A DNA stretch of 47,157 nt. Origin: JALORV01 sp035429725 (GTDB lineage: Bacteria > Pseudomonadota > Gammaproteobacteria > Burkholderiales > Burkholderiaceae_F). Location: NCBI GenBank assembly GCA_035429725.1, contig DAOMFI010000009.1, positions 1-47,157 on the forward strand. The letters run 5' to 3'. A model generated the notes under the pieces. The model had not been told where the DNA came from, searched no databases, and saw only the letters and a program-made list of their open reading frames with translations. The translations under genes were made by a program, and so were the position numbers. Shown here piece by piece: positions 16,933-24,102 of this stretch. How positions within the stretch are numbered: position 1 is the stretch's first letter; every line of letters begins with the position of its first letter.

Positions 16933-17931
16933 ATGAGATTTGTACGCATGATGCTGGCTGCCGCCGCGGCGGCACTCGTGATGAGCGGCGCGCAAGCATC
17001 GCTAACGGCGTTTCAGACTTATTCCGGCAACGTAGGAATGTCCAGCGACGGCTGGGGTTCGACAACGCAGCAGGGAACGATAAACGCGTTCGTACCGGTC
17101 GGCGCCACAGTTGTGGCTGCTTACCTGTACACATCCACATTCTCCAACACCACACTGGGTGGTGTCGGTGGAACACTGGCAGGCACCAACGTCGGCCCGT
17201 TTACCAATCTTGGGACGGATCCGGCTGTCAACTACATGACGGCTGGGCGCAGCGAGGTCACCAGCATCATCAAGCCCCTCATCGATGGTGGACCCGGCGG
17301 CACGTATAGCTTCGCTGTCACAGAAACGAGTAGTACGCAGGATGGGTATGCCTTGGTCGTGATCTACAGCCTGCCTGCGCTGCCCGTCTCGACGGTCTTC
17401 ATCCTCGACGGATACAGCGTCTCGGCAGGGGACAGCGCCACCATTAGCCTGGGCAGCCCAGTTGACGCCGGCTTCACTGGTGAAATGCGGCTCGGCATCG
17501 GCTACAGCTACGACGGCAGCAACTGCTCGGATAACAGCCAGGTGTCAATCGTCAAAGTCAATGGCGTAACGATCAGCAACAACGCCGGATGCAACGACGA
17601 CAGCGTCGACGCTTCTGCAGCCAATGGCAACCTGATCACCGTCGGCGGTGACAATGATCCGTTCTCACCGAATCTGCCGACCACTGCGCAGGATCACGAG
17701 CGTTACAACCTGAAGCCCTATTTGAGCCTGGGCGCCACCTCGCTCACGATAAATACCCAGAATCCATCGGCCGACGACAACATATTCCTCGCCATGTTCC
17801 AGGTGCTGGGGGAGGCTAACGTCTGCGTGAACGACTGCAAGGTGCCCGAGCCGGGATCACTGGCTCTCCTGGGTCTGGCATTGGCGGGGATCGGTCTGCA
17901 TCGCCGTCGCCAGGGAATCCGGCGCAGCTGA
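16933..17931 (+). CDS. PEP-CTERM sorting-domain surface protein, copy 1
   Basis: A 332-aa exported protein. The signal peptide is MRFVRMMLAAAAAALVMSGAQA. The C-terminus has the exosortase signal: VPEPGSLALLGLALAGIGL, then a basic HRRR tail. The body shares with the second copy the blocks SSDGWGST, FVPVGATVVAAYLYTSTF, DGYALVVIYSLPALPVSTV, EMRLGIGYSYD and NNAGCNDDS, and cysteines before VPEP. The fold looks beta-rich; function unknown. Family knowledge: such proteins are processed by an exosortase (not in this window) and linked to exopolysaccharide and floc formation. A GGGAGGG ribosome site lies about ten bases before the ATG. Codon use is less GC-biased than in copy 2, suggesting relaxed or older divergence. 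A terminator follows, then a TPR pseudogene. Confidence 0.9.
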   Translation: MRFVRMMLAAAAAALVMSGAQASLTAFQTYSGNVGMSSDGWGSTTQQGTINAFVPVGATVVAAYLYTSTFSNTTLGGVGGTLAGTNVGPFTNLGTDPAVNYMTAGRSEVTSIIKPLIDGGPGGTYSFAVTETSSTQDGYALVVIYSLPALPVSTVFILDGYSVSAGDSATISLGSPVDAGFTGEMRLGIGYSYDGSNCSDNSQVSIVKVNGVTISNNAGCNDDSVDASAANGNLITVGGDNDPFSPNLPTTAQDHERYNLKPYLSLGATSLTINTQNPSADDNIFLAMFQVLGEANVCVNDCKVPEPGSLALLGLALAGIGLHRRRQGIRRS

Positions 17932-17951
17932 GATTACGCTTGGCCTACCAA

Positions 17952-17987
17952 GGCCCCTGTCGGTATCGTCCGGCAGGGGCTTTTTTT
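17952..17987 (+). terminator. Intrinsic terminator after PEP-CTERM gene 1
   Basis: Arms 17953-17963 and 17970-17980 (GCCCCTGTCGG / CCGGCAGGGGC, one G-T pair) with a 6-nt loop are followed by seven T. A GGCCT/AGGCC mini-hairpin just upstream overlaps the 5' arm and could compete with it. The ATG of the degenerate TPR gene lies only 10 nt beyond the T-run. Confidence 0.9.
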
Positions 17988-17997
17988 CGCACAAGCG

Positions 17998-18790
17998 ATG
18001 CTTCACGCAAGACAACTGCCCCCGGTGGTTCTCGCGAAATCGGTGGCACAGGCCGTGTTTGCGCCAGGGTCGTGCCTAGCCGCAACGATGGAATCCGGTC
18101 CGTGTCCGATGGTCGATAGAGCAGTACCGTCCGGCAATACGCCCGCTTCCCGCGAATTCCGTGTCGGAATCCAATCGCAGCTCAAGGGGGACTGGGCCGG
18201 TGCTCGCGTAAGGTTCGAAGCCGCGCTAAAGCTGGATCCCTCCTATGCGCCGGCATAGCTCGGTTTGGCGGGAGTCGAGCAGAACCGAGGTAACGCGGCC
18301 CAGGTCGAGCAGTACCTGCGGCGTGCCGAGCGCGTTAGTCCAATGTCGCGAAACGTGCAACTGTCGTGGGGAAGATACTCGCTGTGGAAAAGTGAGGTTG
18401 TTCCGGCCGCGACGCACTTCTTGCCGGCGCGCGAGCTTGCGCTCAAGACGATTGCCCCGCTGCTCGATATCGGAGAGCTGTATCTCCGCATGCCGGGGCG
18501 CGCCAGCGACTTCGTGCAAACGTTACGAATCGCAATGCAACTGGACCGTACTAATCGCTTCGCTAAGTACGGGTGCAGTTGCGGCTCGGCGACGTGTACC
18601 AGTCCGCAAAGCGCTACCCGGAGGCCGAACGCGCCTACCTGAAGGCGATCGCGCTCGCGCCGAAGAATCCGCCGCGTACAACAACCTCGCGAGGATGCTG
18701 GTAGCAAGCGGCGGTGATGGGAAGCGCGCCGTCGAACTCGCCACGAAGGCGGTCGACCTGAGACCGCGGTCCTCGTCGTTGCTCGACACG
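17998..18790 (+). pseudogene. Decayed copy of the TPR protein gene
   Basis: This stretch aligns with the intact TPR gene at 20205-21524. The leader is scrambled but NTPASREFRVGIQSQLKGD and EAALKLDPSYAPA match clearly. Lesions: an in-frame TAG at 18256-18258 (TTC in the intact copy); a deletion of about 295 nt near 18573 that joins the RFAKYG segment to VQLRLGDVYQ and shifts frame; a 1-nt loss near 18670; and loss of the last ~75 codons, the copy stopping at LLDTL where it joins a fragment of the EamA gene. It would have been truncated from birth by the tandem duplication and then decayed. No product is expected beyond a short peptide. Confidence 0.88.
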
Positions 18791-18845
18791 CTGGACCGGC
18801 ATGGCCGCCGTGGTGCTCGGCGTCGTGGCTTTGAAACCCGCCTGA
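18789..18845 (+). pseudogene. Remnant of the EamA gene 3' end at the duplication junction
   Basis: These 57 nt align without gaps to the last 57 nt of the EamA gene (16654-16710); by eye about 40 match. Read in the corresponding frame they give TGMAAVVLGVVALKPA and a stop, against LGVGAVVAGVVALKAA and a stop in the intact gene. The fragment follows directly on the truncated TPR pseudogene, with CGCTGG at the join, so it marks the breakpoint of a head-to-tail duplication. Confidence 0.8.
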
Positions 18846-19121
18846 GGCGTTTGGCTCCCAGGGAAACTCCGCCCGCCCGCACCGGGCCCGACGGCCTTGA
18901 CCTTGCTGCGGCGCACCGGAGTCGTTGGATCGCCGAAGACCTGTCGATGTGGCTTACACCGAGTCCGATGGCGAACGGCCACGGCCCGGACGCCGGGAGC
19001 CGAGTTCGCGCTAAGTACTTGCTGCAATTGCAGAAAGCAAATGACGAGCCAAATCGGGCACGGTCTATGCATTGAGGTGGCGCAGCAGTACCGCACAGAT
19101 CACCTCGAGAGGGACCTCCAC
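18846..19121 (+). promoter_or_regulatory. Control region of PEP-CTERM gene 2
   Basis: No gene is seen here. The region holds the second copy of the candidate activator site (18943-18959), a shared TAAGTA at 19012-19017 that sits 44 nt before the promoter in both units, the sigma-54-type box GGGCACGGTCTATGC at 19056-19070 (GG 19057-19058, GC 19069-19070, ten bases apart), and a GAGAGGGA ribosome site before ATG 19122. From 18943 to the ATG it is colinear with unit A. Confidence 0.7.
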
Positions 19122-20132
19122 ATGAAACTGATACGCACAATGCTGGCCGCTGCCGCCGCGACCCTCGCGATGGGCAGCGCGCAGGCGGCACTGACCTCGT
19201 TTGTGACCTATACCGGCAACGTCGGCCTGTCGAGCGACGGCTGGGGCTCGACCAGAAATTCCGGCGAGATTCAGGCCTTCGTGCCGGCCGGCGCCACCGT
19301 GGTCGCCGCCTACCTGTACACCTCGACTTTCGGCAACCAGACCCTGACCGGTGTCGGCGGCACGATCGCGGGTCAGGCGATCGGTCCCTTTACGACGTTG
19401 GGTACGAACGCGACCGCCTGCTGTGGGCTGACCGCGGCACGCGCCAACGTGACCGGCATCCTCAAGCCGCTGATCGACGGCGGAGTGGGCGGGACCTACA
19501 ACTTCGCCGTGACCGAGACCAGCAGCTCGCAGGACGGCTATGCCCTCGTGGTGATCTACTCGCTGCCGGCGCTGCCGGTCGCGACGGTCGGCATCCTTGA
19601 CGGCTGGGCCTCGGCTGCAGGTGACACCACTGCGGTCAACTTTGGCACCCCGATCGATCCGGCGGCCCCGGGCTTCTTCGCGGAAATGCGCCTGGGCATC
19701 GGCTTCAGCTACGACGAACCCAACTGCACAAGTACGACCCAGACCTCCGTTGTGCGCGTCAATGGCAATGTCATTACCAACAACGCCGGCTGCAACGACG
19801 ACAGCGCCGATGCGGTTCAATCGAACGGCAACCTGATCACGGTCGGCGGCAACAACGATCCGTTCTCGCCAAACCTGCCGACGACGCCGAACGATCACGA
19901 GCGGTACAACCTGGTGCCGTACCTGGCCCTTGGCGACACCGGCTTCACGGTGACGAACGTCAACGCATCGCGCGACGACAACATCTTCCTCGCCATGTTC
20001 CATGTGCTGGGTGAAGCCAATGTCTGCCAGGAGCGCTGCGAGGTTCCTGAGCCGATGTCACTGGCCCTCGTGGGCCTGGCGCTGGCCGGCATCGGTCTGC
20101 ATCGCCGACGCCCAGGCATCAAGCGCGGCTGA
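19122..20132 (+). CDS. PEP-CTERM sorting-domain surface protein, copy 2
   Basis: A 336-aa paralogue of the protein at 16933. The signal peptide is MKLIRTMLAAAAATLAMGSAQA; the C-terminal exosortase signal is VPEPMSLALVGLALAGIGLH with a basic RRR tail. The same body blocks are present (SSDGWGS, VVAAYLYTSTF, DGYALVVIYSLPALPV, NNAGCNDDS, NDHERYNLVPYLALG). An ACCG segment adds two adjacent cysteines not found in copy 1. Codon use is strongly GC-biased like the rest of the window, suggesting this is the copy under stronger constraint. It would be secreted by Sec, held in the inner membrane by the C-terminal span and cleaved by an exosortase encoded elsewhere. It is followed by a perfect terminator hairpin and the intact TPR gene. 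Confidence 0.92.
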   Translation: MKLIRTMLAAAAATLAMGSAQAALTSFVTYTGNVGLSSDGWGSTRNSGEIQAFVPAGATVVAAYLYTSTFGNQTLTGVGGTIAGQAIGPFTTLGTNATACCGLTAARANVTGILKPLIDGGVGGTYNFAVTETSSSQDGYALVVIYSLPALPVATVGILDGWASAAGDTTAVNFGTPIDPAAPGFFAEMRLGIGFSYDEPNCTSTTQTSVVRVNGNVITNNAGCNDDSADAVQSNGNLITVGGNNDPFSPNLPTTPNDHERYNLVPYLALGDTGFTVTNVNASRDDNIFLAMFHVLGEANVCQERCEVPEPMSLALVGLALAGIGLHRRRPGIKRG

Positions 20133-20151
20133 AATTACGCTTGGCCTGACA

Positions 20152-20187
20152 AGGCCCCTGTCGGTATCGTCCGACAGGGGCCTTTTT
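20152..20187 (+). terminator. Intrinsic terminator/attenuator between PEP-CTERM and TPR genes
   Basis: A perfect 13-bp stem (20152-20164 with 20171-20183, loop TATCGT) runs into five T. The TPR start codon is only 17 nt beyond, leaving no room for a promoter between, so the TPR gene must rely on readthrough. The stretch from the PEP-CTERM stop codon through the hairpin is nearly identical in both units. A GGCCT-gaca-AGGCC hairpin (20143-20156) overlaps the terminator's 5' arm and would be mutually exclusive with it. Confidence 0.9.
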
Positions 20188-20204
20188 CATTTCCGGACGG
20201 ATTC

Positions 20205-21524
20205 ATGAAGCAACTGCCGAGTCGATCACTCTCTGCGTTCCTGGTTCTTGCGGCGGCTTCGTTGGTCGCCACGTCGGTGCAGGCCGCGCCGCTGGAATCC
20301 GGCGGGCGTCCGATGATCGACAGCTCGGTGACCACGGCCGACACGCCGGCCTCGCGCGAGTTTCGCGCCGGCGTACAGGCGCAGCTCAGGGGCGATCTGG
20401 CCACGGCGCGCACGAAGTTCGAGGCCGCTCTCAAGCTCGATCCGAACTACGCGCCCGCATTCATCGGACTCGCCGGCGTGGCGCAGGCGGAAGGCAACGA
20501 TGCACTGGTCGAGCAGTACCTGCAGCGCGCCGAGCGTGCCAGCCCCCGGTCGCCGGACGTACAGCTGGCCTGGGGCCGCTATTTCCTGGGCAAGAATCAA
20601 CTGGGTCAGGCGGAAAAGTACTTTCTGAAGGCGCGTGAAGTCGCGCCCCGGACGATTCCGCCGCTGCTCGAACTCGGGGAGATTTACCTCCGAACGCCCG
20701 GACGCGCCAATGACGCACTCCGCATGTATCGCACCGCGCTCGATCTCGACCCCAACAATCGCTTTGCGACCTATGGGCTCGGTGTCGCGCTCGCCGCCAC
20801 GGGCAAGCGCGAGGAGGCGATCAAGACACTCGAAAAGTCGGCGCAAATGGTCACCGACGATCCGGCGCCACTGCGTGCGATCGGCCGTATTTACCTCGAG
20901 TCCGGTGAATTCGACAAGGCACTGGCCGCGTTCGATCGCGGACTGCAAAGACAGCCGAAGTTCGTCGCGGTCATGCTCGACCGTGCGGACACGCTTTCCC
21001 GCATGAACCGTTCCGGCGATGCGATCGCGCAGATGCTGGCTGCAGAGAAGCTCGCGCCGGAATCAGCCGAGGTGCAGTTCCGGCTGGGCGACGTGTACCA
21101 GGGCGCGAAGCGGTATCCGGAGGCCGAAAAGGCATACCTGAAAGCGATCTCGCTCGCCCCGAAGAATCCGCTCGCTTACAACAACCTCGCCTGGATGCTG
21201 ACCGTCAGTGGCGGCGACCCGAAGCGGGCGGTCGAGTTCGCCACCAAGGCCGTCGAGTTGTCACCCCGCTCTTCGCCCCTGCTCGACACCTTGGGCTGGG
21301 CGCAGCGCGCCGCGGGCGATCTGAATGCCGCCCAGGCCAGCCTCAAGCGGGCGATCGAAAGCGAACCGAACGTCGCCGCGTATCACTACCACCTCGGCAT
21401 CGTGCAGCGTGACCTCAAGCAGAACGCCGCGGCGCGCGCCTCGCTGCAGCGGGCGCTCGAACTCGATGCCAAGCTGCCGCAGGCGGATGAGGCGCGGAAG
21501 CTGATCAAAGAGCTCTCGAACTGA
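20205..21524 (+). CDS. Exported TPR-repeat protein
   Basis: A 439-aa periplasmic protein. A signal peptide (LVLAAASLVATSVQA) precedes about ten tetratricopeptide repeats; clear units include EFRAGVQAQLRGDLATARTK, YPEAEKAYLKAISLAPKNPL, AYNNLAWMLTVSGGD and HYHLGIVQRDLKQNAAARAS. TPR proteins are scaffolds, and PEP-CTERM/exosortase loci often encode one (PrsT is a larger example), so a partnership with the adjacent PEP-CTERM protein is likely by inference. The start follows a terminator by 17 nt and has only a weak ribosome site (GGACGGA). This is the intact member of a duplicated pair; the upstream paralogue is a pseudogene. It converges on phnW. Confidence 0.9.
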   Translation: MKQLPSRSLSAFLVLAAASLVATSVQAAPLESGGRPMIDSSVTTADTPASREFRAGVQAQLRGDLATARTKFEAALKLDPNYAPAFIGLAGVAQAEGNDALVEQYLQRAERASPRSPDVQLAWGRYFLGKNQLGQAEKYFLKAREVAPRTIPPLLELGEIYLRTPGRANDALRMYRTALDLDPNNRFATYGLGVALAATGKREEAIKTLEKSAQMVTDDPAPLRAIGRIYLESGEFDKALAAFDRGLQRQPKFVAVMLDRADTLSRMNRSGDAIAQMLAAEKLAPESAEVQFRLGDVYQGAKRYPEAEKAYLKAISLAPKNPLAYNNLAWMLTVSGGDPKRAVEFATKAVELSPRSSPLLDTLGWAQRAAGDLNAAQASLKRAIESEPNVAAYHYHLGIVQRDLKQNAAARASLQRALELDAKLPQADEARKLIKELSN

Positions 21525-21615
21525 CGAACGCTGTCGGGGCACTCCGGCTCGAGGCCGGAACGACGCTCGCTCCGTCGCGAATGCCTGGCCGGCAGCGCGG
21601 CGGCCAGCTGGACCG

Positions 21616-22755
21616 TCAGGCCGCGCGGCGCGAAGCCTCCGGTGCAACCCGCGTGATCTTCATGTCGCGCAGCGTCGCGCCAACTGCACTGACGACGTTG
21701 CGCATCTCGTTCGCGTCAATCGCCCCGATGCAGCCCACGCGGAAGGTCTCGACCTGTGTCAGTTTGCCCGGATACAGGATGTAGCCGCGCTCGCGCGTCT
21801 GCGCATAAAACGCCTTGAACTCATACGCCGGGTCCGCGGGCGCATGGAACGTGACTATGATCGGCGCCTGGATCTCGGGCCGCAGGAAGGTCCGGAATCC
21901 GAGTTCGGCCATGCCGGTGACCAGCGTTTCGCAGTTGGCGCGGTAGCGTGCGAGGCGCGCCGGTTGGCCGCCCTCGGTTTTGAACTGATCCACGGCAGCC
22001 CGGAGCGCGGCGACGACGTGCGTCGGCGGTGTGTAGCGCCACTGCGTGGTCTTCTCCATGTACACGTACTGGTCGTGCAAGTCCATGGCGAGCGAATGCG
22101 CGTTACCGGCGCTGCTCTCGAGCACCTTGCGGCGGACAATGACGAACCCCATGCCCGGCACGCCTTCCAGACACTTGCCGCTGGCAGCGATCAAGGCATC
22201 GAACGGCACCCGGACCGCGTCGATCGGCAGCGCGGCAAACGAACTCATCGCGTCGACGATCAATCCCTTGCCGCGCCGGGCGCACGCTTGCGCGATGCCT
22301 TCGAGGTCGTTCAGCACGCCGGCCCCGGTTTCGCAATGGACCTGCGCGACATGCGTGATCGAAGGATCGGCCGCCAGAGCCGCATCGACCATGGCTCCGG
22401 TCGCCGGCTGGTCTTCCGGCACGGGCAGTTCGACCGCCTCACGTCCCAGGTACTTGCAGATCCTCAGGATGCGCGCGCAATAGGCGCCGTTGTTCGGCAC
22501 CAGGACCTTGCCGTTGCGTGGCACCACCGTGCCGATCGCCGCTTCGACCGAGAACGTACCGCTGCCCTGCAAAGGCACGCAGGTGTACTCCTCTCCGCCG
22601 TTGACGATATCGACTAGGTCGCGCCGCAGGCTGGCCGTGATCGCGTTGAACGCGGCATCCCACGAACCCCAGTCGCGCAGCATTGCCTGCTTGGTCGCGA
22701 GCGAGGTCGTGAGCGGCCCCGGAGTGAGCAGGATCGGGTCGTTGCCGACGATCAT
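21616..22755 (-). CDS. phnW: 2-Aminoethylphosphonate:pyruvate transaminase
   Basis: A PLP-dependent class V aminotransferase, 379 aa. It converts 2-AEP and pyruvate to phosphonoacetaldehyde and L-alanine. The opening MIVGNDPILLTPGPLTTS is the PhnW signature; GSGTFSVEAAIGTVVP binds substrate, VDAMSSFAALPID holds the PLP-contacting Asp, and SGKCLEGVPGMGFV contains the PLP lysine. TQVETFRVGCIGAID ends the domain. ATG 22755 has AAGGAG a few bases upstream. It is the last gene of the leftward transport operon, 11 nt after the permease gene. The next steps, PhnY and PhnA, are in the divergent operon. Confidence 0.96.
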   Translation of the reverse strand: MIVGNDPILLTPGPLTTSLATKQAMLRDWGSWDAAFNAITASLRRDLVDIVNGGEEYTCVPLQGSGTFSVEAAIGTVVPRNGKVLVPNNGAYCARILRICKYLGREAVELPVPEDQPATGAMVDAALAADPSITHVAQVHCETGAGVLNDLEGIAQACARRGKGLIVDAMSSFAALPIDAVRVPFDALIAASGKCLEGVPGMGFVIVRRKVLESSAGNAHSLAMDLHDQYVYMEKTTQWRYTPPTHVVAALRAAVDQFKTEGGQPARLARYRANCETLVTGMAELGFRTFLRPEIQAPIIVTFHAPADPAYEFKAFYAQTRERGYILYPGKLTQVETFRVGCIGAIDANEMRNVVSAVGATLRDMKITRVAPEASRRAA

Positions 22756-22766
22756 CGTGTTCTCCT

Positions 22767-24092
22767 TCAGTTCTTGGCGGTATTGCGCCACGCCTGCGTG
22801 CGCCGGATCAGCCACCATTCCAGCGCGAACAGGATCGCCGTGACGACCGCCGAGGTCGCGACGATCAGGGTTGCCATCGCGGCGGCGGAACCGATCGCGC
22901 CTGCCTCATCCAGCTGCAAGATCGAGATCGACGCGAGCGTCGTCTTCGGCGAGTACAGGAACACCACGGCCGAGATCGTCGTCATCGCATTGACGAAATA
23001 ATATCGGCCAATGTCGAGAATCGACGGCAGGCACACCGGCACGGTCACACGCCAGAAGGTCTTGTAAAACGGGACCTTCAGCGACGCCGAGACCGATTCG
23101 AACTCGCTGTCGATCTGCTTGAGCGCCGTAACCGCCGTCAGATGGCTCGACGAGTAAAAGTGCACGATCGTCGAGAGCACCAGGATTGCCATGGTTCCGT
23201 AGAGAAAGTTGAGCGGGTTCGTCGGCAGGTTGAAGAAGAGGATGTAGCCGATGCCGAGCACCATGCCCGGGACCGCCATAGGCAGCATGGCCTGGAATCG
23301 GATCAGCGGCCGCACCGGGTCCGCACCGCGTGTTTTCTCAAGCCAGTAGGCACCGGCGAACGTGATCGCCGCGCCAAGCACCGCGCACCAAGCGGCCATC
23401 ACGAGGCTGTTGCGGTAGGCGTGCTCGATGCCGGCCTCCTCGAACCCATAGGTGTAGTGAGTCAGCGTCAGCGAGAGGTTGTAGGGCCAGAANNNNNNNN
23501 NNNNNNNNNNNNNNNNNNNNNNNNNNNNNNNNNNNNNNNNNNNNNNNNNNNNNNNNNNNNNNNNNNNNNNNNNNNNNNNNNNNNNNNNNNNNGTCATCGC
23601 CAGCACCATGCCCGGCATGCCATAGATCGATGTCAGGCCGACCCACTCGAGCATGAACTTGAGTGCCCCCTGGTTGCCGAACAGGTAGATGAAGGAGATC
23701 GCAGCGAGCAGCGACGGTGCCAGGATCGGGATCATCGCGAGGTTGCGCCAGACTCCCTTGAAGGGGATGCAGCTGCGCTGGATCGCGTAGGCGAAGACAA
23801 AGGCCAGCGGCACCGTGACGGCCGTCGTCAGCAGGGCGAAGGTCAGCGTATTGCGCGTGGACTGGGCCAGCGCCGGCGTCTGGACGTACTGGATGAAGTT
23901 GGCCAGCCCGACGAACTCGCCGCCGCGGCCCTCGACGCTGCGCAGCAGGATGATCGCCAGCGGCACCGTCAGGAAGACAAAGAGCGCCACGGCGAGCAGC
24001 ACGAGTCCGCCGCGCGCTGCCAGCGCCTCCGCCAGCAGCGCGACGCGGCTCGGCGCAAGACCCACCGAAGGGCGGGCCGCGACGGCGCTCAC
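22767..24092 (-). CDS. 2-AEP ABC transporter permease (interrupted by scaffold gap)
   Basis: An FbpB-like inner-membrane permease for the phosphonate transporter. On the 5' side of the gap are the first span (LVLLAVALFVFLTVPLAIIL) and most of the first permease half, up to GMPGMVLAM. After the gap the second half holds the EAA-type loop, VSASLKVPFYKTFWRVTVPV. Family members of this type are fused two-half permeases of roughly 550 aa; the visible parts total about 408 codons, so more than 100 nt is probably missing. The start is likely GTG 24092, which lies after the phnT stop with GAGG eight bases upstream; a TTG at 24128 would overlap phnT. It ends 11 nt before phnW. Confidence 0.85.
   Translation of the reverse strand: MSAVAARPSVGLAPSRVALLAEALAARGGLVLLAVALFVFLTVPLAIILLRSVEGRGGEFVGLANFIQYVQTPALAQSTRNTLTFALLTTAVTVPLAFVFAYAIQRSCIPFKGVWRNLAMIPILAPSLLAAISFIYLFGNQGALKFMLEWVGLTSIYGMPGMVLAMXXXXXXXXXXXXXXXXXXXXXXXXXXXXXXXXXXFWPYNLSLTLTHYTYGFEEAGIEHAYRNSLVMAAWCAVLGAAITFAGAYWLEKTRGADPVRPLIRFQAMLPMAVPGMVLGIGYILFFNLPTNPLNFLYGTMAILVLSTIVHFYSSSHLTAVTALKQIDSEFESVSASLKVPFYKTFWRVTVPVCLPSILDIGRYYFVNAMTTISAVVFLYSPKTTLASISILQLDEAGAIGSAAAMATLIVATSAVVTAILFALEWWLIRRTQAWRNTAKN
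23493..23592. other. Scaffold gap (100 N) inside the permease gene
   Basis: Exactly 100 unknown bases, the conventional placeholder for a gap of unknown length. The open frame across it is fortuitous. The family's usual length suggests a few hundred bases are really missing. Confidence 0.95.
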
Positions 24093-24102
24093 GGCCGTTG
24101 CC

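Larger units (their letters stand above)
16654..21290 (+). repeat. Tandem segmental duplication (two diverged units)
   Basis: Unit A spans about 16654-18788 and unit B about 18789-21290. Each runs: EamA 3' end, upstream control region, PEP-CTERM gene, terminator, TPR gene. The control regions are colinear for 179 nt before each PEP-CTERM start. Unit B is longer mainly because unit A lost about 295 nt inside its TPR gene. The arrangement full EamA, PEP-CTERM, truncated TPR, EamA tail, PEP-CTERM, full TPR is what a simple tandem duplication with breakpoints inside EamA and TPR would give. Confidence 0.85.

Noticed and set aside
16933..20132. The two PEP-CTERM genes as a horizontally acquired island
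   Set aside because: The first copy is less GC-rich, but the EamA tail at the junction and colinear promoters show local tandem duplication, and copy 2 has host-like codon use.
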